The position numbers were made by a program, and so were the translations under genes. Below, piece after piece: positions 44,261 to 53,642 of a DNA stretch of 64,000 nt. Under the pieces are notes generated by a model. It had not been told where the DNA came from. It searched no databases and was given only the letters and a program-made list of their open reading frames with translations. Source of the stretch: Ktedonosporobacter rubrisoli (lineage in GTDB: Bacteria > Chloroflexota > Ktedonobacteria > Ktedonobacterales > Ktedonobacteraceae). The stretch lies in NCBI RefSeq assembly GCF_004208415.1, contig NZ_CP035758.1, forward strand, positions 3,534,001 to 3,598,000, in the 5' to 3' direction. Numbering within the stretch: position 1 is the stretch's first letter; each line of letters opens with the position of its first letter.

Positions 44261-45178
44261 CTATAGCAGCAATTCCAGTCCGTCCCAGCCAACCTCTGCT
44301 TGAGCACTCCTAACACTGGCATACTCAGGTGAATCCTCAAGTAACATTGGATTGGTGTTATTGATATGCATGTAGATTTTGTGATCTATAGGAAGAGTCG
44401 CAAGCCGAGCAAGGCTACCAAATGGCCCGCCAACTGGTAAATGCCCCATCTGAGTTGCAGATGTGTTACCAACTTGCTGCTCTTCCATCTCATACTCGCT
44501 CCAGAATGTACCATCAAGCAATAGGGCATGACTGTCGTAGAGATAATGATGGGGAATATCTTCAAAAGAAGATAAACCTGGCAGGAAGAGTAAAGTTTTA
44601 CCATTTTGCTCATCAGTAAATCGATATCCTACGCGATCTCCTGGTTGCTGCAATGCTCGCTCTCTAAAACGTGGGGGATGACCTGAGACGGGAAAAGCTT
44701 CGTAGAGTAGGCCAGTAGCCGAGCCATCGGGACAGAGAAGCGGTGCCAGAGAGCAGGACGGCTCATGCCAGCACAAGCCACTGTAAGCCTGCAAGGTTGG
44801 GGCAAGATTCAGACCGGAGGTTAGTGTCTGGCGTATAGAAGAGGTTGCATACACATGCAATGGTGTCCCTTCGCGTAATAATAGCAATCCTAGACTATGG
44901 TCAAGATCTGCATCGGTGAGCAGAATACCTGTTATAGCTGTGCCGCGCCGAGCATGTAAAGGTGGCTGTAATGCTGGGAAAGACGCAATTTGCTCCCGAA
45001 TATCGGGTGATACATTAAGAAGAAACCAATGACATCCATCCCCACTAATGGCCACACAGGATTGGGTACGAGCACGCGCGCATATCTTACCTGTTCGTAA
45101 TCCATGACAATTTATACAATTGCAGTTCCACTGAGGAAAGCCACCACCAGCTGCAGTACCTAACAAATGTACGTACAT
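44261..45178 (-). CDS. pqqB: PQQ biosynthesis protein PqqB (metallo-beta-lactamase fold)
   Basis: The protein has the PqqB opening GTAAGGGFPQWNCNCINC, TDADLDHSLGLLLLREG, and a C-terminal HINNTNPML. It is a metal-dependent hydroxylase acting on the cross-linked Glu-Tyr intermediate. GGAG lies 7 nt before the chosen ATG (a second ATG is two codons earlier). It is separated from pqqA by a hairpin. Length is normal for the family. Confidence 0.95.
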   Translation of the reverse strand: MYVHLLGTAAGGGFPQWNCNCINCHGLRTGKICARARTQSCVAISGDGCHWFLLNVSPDIREQIASFPALQPPLHARRGTAITGILLTDADLDHSLGLLLLREGTPLHVYATSSIRQTLTSGLNLAPTLQAYSGLCWHEPSCSLAPLLCPDGSATGLLYEAFPVSGHPPRFRERALQQPGDRVGYRFTDEQNGKTLLFLPGLSSFEDIPHHYLYDSHALLLDGTFWSEYEMEEQQVGNTSATQMGHLPVGGPFGSLARLATLPIDHKIYMHINNTNPMLLEDSPEYASVRSAQAEVGWDGLELLL

Positions 45179-45198
45179 GAGCATCTCCAGGGTGAAAA

Positions 45199-45229
45199 GG
45201 ACGGCATGGCATTAATTGCTATGCCGTCC
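45199..45229 (-). terminator. Intergenic pqqA-pqqB hairpin, attenuator-like
   Basis: A 13-bp stem with one mismatch (GGACGGCAT...ATGCCGTCC outer arms), 5-nt loop, and TTTT directly after it when read from pqqA toward pqqB. This is the form of an intrinsic terminator. Placed between the precursor gene and the enzyme genes, it would allow more pqqA transcript than pqqBCDE transcript. Confidence 0.65.
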
Positions 45230-45259
45230 CGAGACGATACGGAAGAGTATGCACATGGA

Positions 45260-45379
45260 TTACTCTTCAAGATCTTGCGCACCCGCATAGGCGGTGCATT
45301 CTAAACTGACTTGAATAACTTCAATAGTAGGCGCGATCCAACGCCTGGTTGGTACTGTGCTTTCTGGGTTGCGCTTCAT
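45260..45379 (-). CDS. pqqA: PQQ precursor peptide PqqA
   Basis: A 39-residue peptide starting MKRNPESTVPTRRW and containing ECTAY, the E-x3-Y motif whose Glu27 and Tyr31 become PQQ. AGGAGG is placed 10 nt before the ATG, among the strongest ribosome binding sites in the window, consistent with a stoichiometric substrate. It is short and easily missed. It is the first gene of the operon, ahead of the attenuator-like hairpin. After cross-linking by PqqE, proteases must release the Glu-Tyr dipeptide; no pqqF is present in the window. Confidence 0.95.
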   Translation of the reverse strand: MKRNPESTVPTRRWIAPTIEVIQVSLECTAYAGAQDLEE

Positions 45380-45948
45380 CAAAACTATACCTCCTGTCAA
45401 GTGAAAAACTATACGTCATGAGCGCTCGTAAGCTTGTCTGCTCATGAGTATTTTGCGCTTTTATGCTACTTATTCGGAACTCTTCCATCAAAGTAGCAGA
45501 AACACAAAGTATATATATCATAAGTATTTGATTTTTTCAATAAAATATTGCTGAAATATATACAAATACAACAATCAAGACATCGAGTATAATGTACCTG
45601 ATAATGGCTAATGGAAATACTTTCTCGTGTACTGCAGAGCATTTTGGAAGGTAGTGCTTCCTCACATAGAGGTAATGGGGTTGTAACGACGCAAAAGACA
45701 TTTGAGAGCAATCTAACCAATGCTTTTCTCATATACCTGGCAAGGGGAGGATCAGCCTTGCTTTCTAATCTTCATTTCCAGCGCTTTCTTATCGCAATGC
45801 TTTTAAATATCTCACCTGGCCCGGGCTTCAGGCCTATTAAGATGAGCCTGAAGTAAAAATTTGTCCTTGTCAAGCATAATGAAGTCAGAAAAAGGTGTGT
45901 AAATTTAGCCTGGAAGCAATAGGGATGACAACGGATAAGGAGGAATCA
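45380..45948. other. Divergent gap between pqqA and the PIG-L gene
   Basis: AT-rich sequence that must hold the pqq promoter and the promoter of the deacetylase gene. A small hairpin (CTTCAGGC/GCCTGAAG, 45826-45853) lies near the deacetylase side. Short open frames here lack ribosome binding sites and protein-like composition. Confidence 0.4.
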
Positions 45949-46758
45949 GTGTCTCTAGCAATATTTGAAGACTATTCTTATACCAAAGCCGTTATTACTA
46001 ATGATGCTTATGATTTTATTTATATTTCTCCCCATCTCGATGATGTAGCCTTTTCATGTAGTGGTACCATTTGCAGCCACAGAGCTCAGGGGCTACATAT
46101 ACTGGTTGTCACCTTGTTCACAGGCGACCCCAAACCTCCATTTTCACCTCTGGCGCAAACGTATCATAGGCTCTGGCAAGTGCCAGAAGATACTTCAGCT
46201 TATCAAGCGCGCAAAGCCGAAGATGAAAAAGCAATGCTAGCCCTGGAGACCGATTATCTATGGCTAGATTGGCGTGAAGTAATATACCGTATTACCGATC
46301 TAGCTAATCTCAGTGAGGTTAATGATTATACAGTGCTCTGCCAGCATGATCCTCTCTTTCCACAACTCTGCCAATGGTTTATAGATTTGCAAGCAGCCTA
46401 CCCGAACTCCACGATTGTTGGGCCTCTTGGAACGGGAGGTCACCGGGACCATCGTCTTATCTTTCAGGCGGCCCTCAGTGTAATTGACCCAGACTCATTG
46501 CTCTTCTTCGAGGACTTTCCCTACGCTGCGTATCTTCCTGGAGAAACATTTGAGCTGGCTAAGGCATATAAATTAGAAAAACTTGAAATAGACATTTCTC
46601 CTTATCTGGAGCAGCGAATTCACGTGACAAGTCTCTACCAGTCACAGCTCGCTACACTCTTCTATCCCCCTTCTGCATTTCGAAACCTGATCAGAGAGTA
46701 TACGGCTGGAGGAGGGCAGCAAAGTTTTATCGAACGATATTGGAAGCCTGTTCGCTAG
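45949..46758 (+). CDS. PIG-L (LmbE-like) family N-acetyl deacetylase
   Basis: About 269 residues. HLDDVAFSCSG is the zinc-binding HxDD motif of the family, and GGHRDHRLIF supplies the later His ligand. Relatives remove acetyl groups from N-acetylglucosamine conjugates. The GTG start is chosen because AAGGAGG lies 5 nt before it; an ATG eight codons earlier has no such site. The stop overlaps the stop of the convergent glycosyltransferase gene by four bases. The neighbourhood suggests action on a glycolipid; this is inference. Confidence 0.88.
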   Translation: MSLAIFEDYSYTKAVITNDAYDFIYISPHLDDVAFSCSGTICSHRAQGLHILVVTLFTGDPKPPFSPLAQTYHRLWQVPEDTSAYQARKAEDEKAMLALETDYLWLDWREVIYRITDLANLSEVNDYTVLCQHDPLFPQLCQWFIDLQAAYPNSTIVGPLGTGGHRDHRLIFQAALSVIDPDSLLFFEDFPYAAYLPGETFELAKAYKLEKLEIDISPYLEQRIHVTSLYQSQLATLFYPPSAFRNLIREYTAGGGQQSFIERYWKPVR

Positions 46759-47960
46759 CAATCCAATCTCTCTGGTGAGCTGTTTTGAGAGGAGTAGTAG
46801 CGCCCTTTCCATTCCGTACCTAATTTTCGAAAATGCCAGCGTATCGAGTTTAGTAAAATCAAACATCCCAGGATGACAGTTGCTGGATGGAGAAGGCAGA
46901 GAAGCAGCGTCAAGACCCGCTGGGATCGGCCAAAACGGCAAGCCAGACACAGGCGCATTAAGACAGCCAGGCAATAATTACCAAGAGAGAGTAATATGAC
47001 GGCTCGTGGGAGAGAAATAAATAGTGATAATAAGACTAACAGCGGCGGCACTATAAACAACGTTACATCAAAAAATAAAATAGCAAGAGCGGCTGGCAGA
47101 GAATAGCTGTAGAAAGCAAAGAAGGTCTTAGAGAAGCCTGTCCACATATTTGCAAACGACGTATACATATGGCAATAGAGCAACTTATGTGCATCTACAA
47201 AGGCCATCCGATAACCTGCAGCTTTAACGCTACGGGCCAGGGTCACATCTTCTAAAATATGCTCTTTGATTGCTTTGTGCCCACCGGCAGCTTTGTAAGC
47301 CTGGCGACGAAAGCACAGGAGAGGTCCGTTTCCCACGGCCAAAACAGGCTTTGGAACTCGGCTTATTAGTGTCAAGGGTAAGAGAGTAAAAACACGGAAA
47401 CAGAGTAATGGCATCAAGAGATGCTCCCCGATACCTTTCAGCTCATATCCAGGCTGAGCCGTAAGTAAATCGACCCTGGCGCGGTCCATATATTCAAGAA
47501 CAGTCCTTACCGTCTCGGGAGCGTGTACGGTGTCGGCATCAGTAAAAAAGAGGTAGGCCCCCTGAGCATATTGGGATAGTTGAAAACAAGCGAAATTTTT
47601 CCCCACCCATCCCGCTGGAAGTGGCTTTCCCCGTAAGAGCCGTAAACGTTTCTTCTGCGTGGCTGGTAGCTCATCAATAAGGCGCTTGACAATAGCGGCT
47701 GTAGCATCAGTACTTTGATCATCAAGAACGAGTACCTCTAACTGTTCGTAATGTTGTCCTATCAAAGAGCGCACACACATTTCGATATGTTCCTGCTCAT
47801 TACGAGCTGGAACAAGTACCGAAACAAGCGAAGCTGGAGAAGCTTTTTCCCAGCTAGAAACGCTTAAGCGACAAAAACACAACAAATTAATAATGAGGTG
47901 CATAAATAATAAAATGAGCATACCCGATATTATGTAAGAGGCATCGACAAGAAAGTTCAT
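46755..47960 (-). CDS. Membrane glycosyltransferase family 2
   Basis: The 401-residue protein has one N-terminal membrane helix, a GT-A catalytic domain (VLVPARNEQEHI, DDQSTDAT, FTDADT, GGHKAIKEHILEDV) and two to three C-terminal helices after residue 300. This is the layout of CrtQ/HpnI-like enzymes that transfer sugars to lipids. It is convergent with the PIG-L deacetylase gene. With hopanoid genes 6 kb away, a hopanoid or isoprenoid lipid is a possible acceptor. Confidence 0.85.
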   Translation of the reverse strand: MNFLVDASYIISGMLILLFMHLIINLLCFCRLSVSSWEKASPASLVSVLVPARNEQEHIEMCVRSLIGQHYEQLEVLVLDDQSTDATAAIVKRLIDELPATQKKRLRLLRGKPLPAGWVGKNFACFQLSQYAQGAYLFFTDADTVHAPETVRTVLEYMDRARVDLLTAQPGYELKGIGEHLLMPLLCFRVFTLLPLTLISRVPKPVLAVGNGPLLCFRRQAYKAAGGHKAIKEHILEDVTLARSVKAAGYRMAFVDAHKLLYCHMYTSFANMWTGFSKTFFAFYSYSLPAALAILFFDVTLFIVPPLLVLLSLFISLPRAVILLSLGNYCLAVLMRLCLACRFGRSQRVLTLLLCLLHPATVILGCLILLNSIRWHFRKLGTEWKGRYYSSQNSSPERLDC

Positions 47961-48256
47961 GTTTGCTCCATTAGCTGCTTACTTTTCACTTTAACTTAGG
48001 GTTAGCCATGCTGCGGAATCCTTAAAACCATTTACGAAATCCTGATTGGAAAAGCGAATTGTAACTATCCTGCTATTTATAGCGTCTACTTAGTAGCGAT
48101 CGGTAAACAACATCTTGCCATTAGCCACAGCCGGAAAAGCCTATGTAATCGAGGGGTATTTATAATCCACAATAAGTATTTGCTGTCTTTTATTGGACGA
48201 ACTGCGCCAGAAATTGCTCTGAAACATTGTTTTATTGCTAAAGGGAATTGCGAGAG

Positions 48257-49627
48257 ATGATGAAGAAAATTTCTCGACTTTCTATTCGCGAACAATTAAC
48301 CCTTAATATATTGTGGTTTTCTATTAACCTCCAATATGCAGCGCTGTTACCTGTAGTCATTCCAACACAGATTTTGCTATTCGTTACTCCAGGAAAAGTA
48401 GGAGACGCACAACAGGCACTATTTCTTAGCTGGCTTTCGACTGTAGCTTCAGTTGTTTCTCTAGGGATGCCTCCGCTAGTAGGGACTCTTTCAGATCATA
48501 CAACGGGTAAGCTAGGACGGCGACGTCCCTATATTGCTATCGGCGGTTTATTCCTCATCGCCAGTACACCTTTTCTCGTGTTGTCTAACAGTATCCTGAT
48601 CTTTTTGTTAGGCCTCTCGCTCTTACACCTGGGAAATAATGTTCTCACACCAGCCTACCAGAGCCTGGTACCAGATCAGGTCCCAGAGGAACAACGTGGG
48701 GAAGCTTCTGGCTATGTTGGAGCAATGACCATCCTCGGCAACGTTGCAAGCCTGGGATTGGCAGCATTGCTACTTGGGGGGATTAATCAGAATGCTTATA
48801 GCAAGAGCGTCATTCACGAGAATGCCAGTATCTACTATATCGTAGGAGCAGCGGCTTTAGTCGTTGCTATTATCATTACAATCGTCTTTGTTAAAGAGAA
48901 ACCTCTGGTACCAGACCAACATGTAATAGAAGAGGAAGCTGGCGAGAAGTTCCTCACAAAGTTTGCTCGCTGGTTTGCTCATGGCTGGAATGCTCCCTGG
49001 CACTCTTATAACTTTGTCGTTGTATTCCTCACCCGTTCCGCTATCATGCTGGGGCTTGCCCTATTTATGACCTATGTCGAATATTATTTTGCGCGGGTAC
49101 AGCACGTTACCAATTTTGTGCAAATAACCGCATTAGTGGCAGTATTGGCTCTGGGTGGAGGAGTAGTGAGCGGGGTCGTATTTGGCGTCCTATCAGATCA
49201 TTTGAAGAGGCGCGCGCCTGTGGTATGTGTGGCTACATTCTGCATGAGCCTGACCTCTATCGCATTTGTTGTAGTTCCCGCAAATCTTATAAACTGGCTC
49301 TGGCCTCTGGGAGCACTTTTTGGATTAGGCTATGGGGCATATACAAGTGTGGATTGGGCCTTGTCAGTTGATGCTCTGCCTTCGCTGAAGGAAGCTGGTG
49401 AAGACCTGGGCGTATGGAATGCAACAATGAATCTACCGGCCATCATTGCTCCACTCATTGGTAGCCTCATCATCAACACAAGCGACAAGTTTGGACAGAT
49501 AGAACTAGGCTACCGCCTTGTCTTTCTGGTTGCCTCTCTATTCCTCATTGTTGCAGCCGTCGCCGTGCTCTTTGTAAGAGAGCAGCAGATGACAAGCAAT
49601 CTCCCTCAAGGGAGAGATAGCAAATAG
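48257..49627 (+). CDS. MFS transporter, GPH/SLC45-like
   Basis: About 456 residues with twelve helices. GTLSDHTTGKLGRRRPYI after the second helix is the loop seen in sugar:cation symporter-like (GPH/SLC45) carriers. TTG nine bases upstream is in frame, but ATG-ATG preceded by AAAGGGAAT is preferred. Its 3' end overlaps that of the next, convergent carrier by 22 bp. The two proteins are clear paralogues (shared PVVIPTQILLFVTPG-like segment). Substrate unknown. Confidence 0.85.
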   Translation: MMKKISRLSIREQLTLNILWFSINLQYAALLPVVIPTQILLFVTPGKVGDAQQALFLSWLSTVASVVSLGMPPLVGTLSDHTTGKLGRRRPYIAIGGLFLIASTPFLVLSNSILIFLLGLSLLHLGNNVLTPAYQSLVPDQVPEEQRGEASGYVGAMTILGNVASLGLAALLLGGINQNAYSKSVIHENASIYYIVGAAALVVAIIITIVFVKEKPLVPDQHVIEEEAGEKFLTKFARWFAHGWNAPWHSYNFVVVFLTRSAIMLGLALFMTYVEYYFARVQHVTNFVQITALVAVLALGGGVVSGVVFGVLSDHLKRRAPVVCVATFCMSLTSIAFVVVPANLINWLWPLGALFGLGYGAYTSVDWALSVDALPSLKEAGEDLGVWNATMNLPAIIAPLIGSLIINTSDKFGQIELGYRLVFLVASLFLIVAAVAVLFVREQQMTSNLPQGRDSK

Positions 49628-51576
49628 CTATAACGCTTAAGCAGTTCTTCGCGGGACATCCAGGCTTCTTGTGGATATGTGCCATAGGTAGTGCCTTGAA
49701 GGAGGCGCATACCTCCGCGACGATGATAGAGAACTAACAAACCCATCATAAAAAAGCGTTCCAGATAGGTGTGGATATTTTTAGGGCGTTGGCGTAAGGT
49801 AAAGCCGAGCCGTGGGGCTGCACGATAGAGCAAGGTAGTGCCATATATTGCATAGACATCGCCAGGAAAATCGGGCTCCTGTATCCAGGCGGCCAGAGCT
49901 CTTAGATTTTGTGCGACAAGTTGCAAATATCGCCAGGCCGGAGCATGTTCATCCACTTCAAGGAAGGCTCGATTGCGAAAATGTAGCTCGATAATAGGGT
50001 CACCTTTAGCAATGTGTGTGCCATCAGGTAAATCCACAGCCTTGCCGGTATAATGCGTGAAACGTACTTCTAATAAATGGTGTGGTGCATAGGGAACTGG
50101 TTGCAGGTGCCATATTGCGCGGGTTATGCGTTCCCAGAGCGGCCAGAAAAGGAGAAAACCACGCCCATTGCCAGCCTGTGTTTGGAAGGCAAGTTTCCAT
50201 CCAATATGTAACTTTTGCTTAAGGGACGCTCTAGGGGTTGCAGCAAGATGGCTTTCCTTCCGCTCACGCACAAAAAGCACTCCTATAGCCGCAAGAATGA
50301 GAAAGAGAGTAGCAGCCGCAAAGATGAGACGATAGCCCAGAGCCGTTGAACCGTGAAACAGAATAATAATGAGGCTTCCCAGCAAAGGAGCTATGACGGT
50401 GGGTAGAGTTGCTGAAGCATTCCATAATCCTAGATCTTTACCAGCTGTCTCGCTGGAGGGCAACGTATCTATCGATAAAGCCCAGTCCACACTCATGTAG
50501 GCACCATAGCCCAGCCCAAAGAGTATACTTGGTGGCCAGAGAGGGAAGCCGGCCGGAAAGACGACAAAAGCTAGTGCTGCAGATGCCATACAAAGTGTGG
50601 CTGTACTCACAAGAGGAACACGCTTTACATAGTCGGAGAAAATACCTAGTATGAGTGCGCTAAAGATTGCGCTGAGTAATGCCAGAATGGCTACCGTAGC
50701 TGTAGCTTGCACAAAATTAGTCACATGTGCTACATTCGCAAGATAGTACTCGATAAAAGTCATAAATAGAGCCAGCCCCATCATGACAGCAGCTCGTGTT
50801 AAAAAAACAATAGTGAAATTATGCTCGCGCCAGGGCTTGATCCAATTCTGGACGAACCATTCATGAAATTGTAGTTTTATTCTTGATTCTGCTTGTTCTA
50901 GTGTAAGCGCTGGGGACACGAAAGGTATTTCACGCACCCCAATCACCGTTATGATGACGCCAATGATTAAAACGGCAATTGTACTGATATAGTAGAGCGT
51001 GGCCCCCCTGCGTATAATATCGGCTCCCGCTGAGTGTAAGTTCACCTGGGAAAAGAGCCAGGCCGCCAGAGAGAGGCTACCAACATTCCCTAGAATCGTC
51101 ATAAAACCCATGTACCCTGATGCAACTCCTCGCTGTTCGCGAGGAACGAGATCCGGCGTGAGCCCTTGATAACCTGCCGTGATTATATTAACGCCAACAA
51201 GCAAGATGCCTAAACCAGGAATGAGCATAGCAATACTATTTGCTTTGATGAGTAGAGGCACGCTAAGTAGGATCACTATAGAGCCGGCTATGATATATGG
51301 GCGCCTGCGGCCCAGAGAGCCTGATGTATTATCTGAGAGCATGCCTGTCAAAGGAGGTATAAATAATGTGACAACAGCTCCCAGAGCAGAAATCCAGGCT
51401 AGAAATGTTACTTGCTGCGCGTTCCCTACGTGCCCAGGTGTCACGAAGAGTAAAATCTGGGTGGGGATTACTATCGGCAGTAACGCGGATGATAGTAATC
51501 CCAGTGCAAACCACAAAAGGCTAAGCACAATTTGCCCACGCAGCGTGAGACGATGTGGAGCTCTATTCGTGTTCAT
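49606..51576 (-). CDS. MFS transporter with a C-terminal YkoP-like domain
   Basis: The first 450 residues are a twelve-helix carrier paralogous to the convergent gene (GMLSDNTSGSLGRRRPYI). About 200 extra residues follow. They contain LPDGTHIAKGDPIIELHFRN and a C-terminal RRGGMRLLQGTTYGTYPQEAW, which resemble the small YkoP-type domain. The fusion is not a frame error: the whole reading frame is open. AAGGAGTT lies about 12 nt upstream of the ATG. The extra domain may sense or bind the substrate; its function is unknown. Confidence 0.82.
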   Translation of the reverse strand: MNTNRAPHRLTLRGQIVLSLLWFALGLLSSALLPIVIPTQILLFVTPGHVGNAQQVTFLAWISALGAVVTLFIPPLTGMLSDNTSGSLGRRRPYIIAGSIVILLSVPLLIKANSIAMLIPGLGILLVGVNIITAGYQGLTPDLVPREQRGVASGYMGFMTILGNVGSLSLAAWLFSQVNLHSAGADIIRRGATLYYISTIAVLIIGVIITVIGVREIPFVSPALTLEQAESRIKLQFHEWFVQNWIKPWREHNFTIVFLTRAAVMMGLALFMTFIEYYLANVAHVTNFVQATATVAILALLSAIFSALILGIFSDYVKRVPLVSTATLCMASAALAFVVFPAGFPLWPPSILFGLGYGAYMSVDWALSIDTLPSSETAGKDLGLWNASATLPTVIAPLLGSLIIILFHGSTALGYRLIFAAATLFLILAAIGVLFVRERKESHLAATPRASLKQKLHIGWKLAFQTQAGNGRGFLLFWPLWERITRAIWHLQPVPYAPHHLLEVRFTHYTGKAVDLPDGTHIAKGDPIIELHFRNRAFLEVDEHAPAWRYLQLVAQNLRALAAWIQEPDFPGDVYAIYGTTLLYRAAPRLGFTLRQRPKNIHTYLERFFMMGLLVLYHRRGGMRLLQGTTYGTYPQEAWMSREELLKRYSYLLSLP

Positions 51577-51869
51577 GGGATTTCGCTAACTCCTTAACGA
51601 CTTTTGTGATGGTTTTTATCCTGTCAATATAATTCTATTCAAGAATTATATTACCTGTGAAACGTAAAATTCTTTCTTTTCGTATACCTTCATGATGATA
51701 GACGCTGAAGTTCAGTTACTGTTGAATTCGGCAATTTTTTCTTGTTTCATCATGAGAGGCTTATGTTTTCTCCTGGCAAGGGAGAAGATAAATATCGGAA
51801 CTCTACATGCCGATATTCATGATCAGTTGATAGGTTGAAGCTAACAAAATAGTCACAAGTTTATTTCCT

Positions 51870-53060
51870 ATGTATGAATGCTATCTACATTGTTATACAC
51901 GTTGTGAGCAACAGAAATCGGATACACCTCGTTTTCTCGTGACACTAGATGTAGGAATAGGTGATGCCATTGTCGTTGGCTTAAGCGCTATTGATCAAAT
52001 TGTCGCAAATGATCCTCTAGCTTCCGGCACAATAGATATACTTTGTAACGCACTCCAGGCGCAGATTTTTGCGTGCGATCCGCGGATTAATCGGATCATT
52101 GAGACGAATAAAGTCTTTTTCCCCGGCGCCAATATCACGCAATGGCTAAGAGGAATTGCTCTTGATCCTGCGGCAGCTCGTATAATAGACTTTCTGAAAC
52201 AAAGGAGCTATGAAGCTGTACTGCCCAGCATTGTAGCTCCAGGTCTTTATTCTCGACTTCACTCACATATAATGTATCCATCTATAATAAACATAGCAGA
52301 AGATTTTCTTGCATTTTGTAGGCAACAGGATTTCCATTTAAGCACAATTGCCAGGGACATGGTTGACCACTATTTTGGAAAGGCCATGGCACCTCTTAAC
52401 CAGGTCAAAGATATTCCTCTGTATATATCTTCTCAGCACGTCAAGTTAGCCATCAGCACATTGGAAGCTTTAAAAGCAGAAGCAAAGGTCACACAGCAAA
52501 ATACGAAATTGCTCATTGTTGCTCCAGATACCGCATCTACTGTCACAAGGCCTCCCACAGATCTACTCATAGCAGGCATTTACAGAATTCTTGCCGTACA
52601 TCCTCATCTCATGGTCTATATTTTACCCAGCTATACAGCAACAGGCTGTTCTCTTCAGCTGCTGAAGGCTCTTAGCAAGGATTATCCACAACGTATCTTC
52701 CTGATGCCAGCCGAACCAAAGGCCCATTTACTGGAGATGGCAGCTCTAATAGATCAGTCAGATGTTTTTCTGAGCGGCGATACAGGAGTTATGCATCTAG
52801 CGGCAGCGTATAAGAAATTGAATGAGGGGGATGACATAAGCTTTGCTCCCAGAAACTCTGCAAAAATTGTGGCCTTGTTTGGTGGTACTAATCCTGGCTA
52901 CTATGGCTACAGTAGACGTACAACTATCCTGGGAAGAGGCAGAAGGGAACAAACTGCTTTGAGGCCAGGTTTTTTCAAGGAAGCTTATAAGCTAAAGGGA
53001 CGCAACTTATTCGATCATATTACATCGAAGCAAATACTAGATGCAGTTTTGGATCAATAA
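51870..53060 (+). CDS. Glycosyltransferase family 9-like protein
   Basis: The 396-residue protein shows a heptosyltransferase-like GT-B fold: an N-terminal DVGIGDAIVVG motif, then a C-terminal half with LLIVAPDTAST and SGDTGVMHLAAAYK, the sugar-nucleotide binding motif of GT9. LPS heptose is not expected in this lineage, so another acceptor is likely. The ATG lacks a clear ribosome binding site. It stands alone between AT-rich gaps. Confidence 0.75.
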   Translation: MYECYLHCYTRCEQQKSDTPRFLVTLDVGIGDAIVVGLSAIDQIVANDPLASGTIDILCNALQAQIFACDPRINRIIETNKVFFPGANITQWLRGIALDPAAARIIDFLKQRSYEAVLPSIVAPGLYSRLHSHIMYPSIINIAEDFLAFCRQQDFHLSTIARDMVDHYFGKAMAPLNQVKDIPLYISSQHVKLAISTLEALKAEAKVTQQNTKLLIVAPDTASTVTRPPTDLLIAGIYRILAVHPHLMVYILPSYTATGCSLQLLKALSKDYPQRIFLMPAEPKAHLLEMAALIDQSDVFLSGDTGVMHLAAAYKKLNEGDDISFAPRNSAKIVALFGGTNPGYYGYSRRTTILGRGRREQTALRPGFFKEAYKLKGRNLFDHITSKQILDAVLDQ

Positions 53061-53315
53061 CTCCTTAGCTCTATTCAAACCATACGGCAAAGACACTTCA
53101 AATTTTATGTTTTTCAAGCAAGGGCAAGTCTAATATCTTGAAAAGAAAATATTCAGATATTCCTTTACTGAAGTCGATATAGCAAATATAAAAAGTAGTT
53201 AAGCTAAGAAATATTGCGCTTTTTGAACTAGACGACGATATATTTTGAGAGATTACATTTTGTTTCCTGTAAGGATTATTGATAAGGAGAGAGAACTTCA
53301 AGCTAGGAGAAGGCG

Positions 53316-53642
53316 ATGGAAGATATTGTCCCCTATTTAGAGCAAATTTGTGCACGCTTTGAGCATTCTGAGACGCGATCACTATTTCGTGGTTTTACTA
53401 AGACAGTACAGTTTAGCTTCTCCGATTTACAGCGTGACTTTACTTTGAGCATCGCTGAAGACGGGAGCGCAGCATTGATAGAAAGGACAGTTTCTCAGCC
53501 AGATGTCAAAATCATTATTAGCAGTGATATTCTCGCTGGTATCCTGAACAGTACGGTGAATCCCATTCAAGCTTATATCACACGCAAGTTAGCAGTTGCC
53601 GGCCAGATCGAGGATTTGCTGAAGTTACAGAAATTATTTTGA
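53316..53642 (+). CDS. SCP2 sterol-transfer family lipid-binding protein
   Basis: A 108-residue single-domain protein. Its pattern (FSFSDLQRDFTLSIAEDG, PDVKIIISSDILAGILN, YITRKLAVAGQIEDLLKL) matches the SCP2 fold, which encloses a hydrophobic lipid-binding tunnel. AGGAGAAGGCG precedes the ATG. It lies directly ahead of the polyprenyl diphosphate synthase and the hopanoid genes, so a hopanoid or isoprenoid ligand is a reasonable guess. Confidence 0.8.
   Translation: MEDIVPYLEQICARFEHSETRSLFRGFTKTVQFSFSDLQRDFTLSIAEDGSAALIERTVSQPDVKIIISSDILAGILNSTVNPIQAYITRKLAVAGQIEDLLKLQKLF

Noticed and set aside
45611..45856. 81-codon plus-strand frame upstream of the deacetylase gene
   Set aside because: No ribosome binding site and no family; the region is more likely promoter DNA.
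46755..47960. Naming the GT2 gene hpnB or hpnI
   Set aside because: The membrane GT2 layout fits several lipid glycosyltransferases; the sequence by eye does not single out one.
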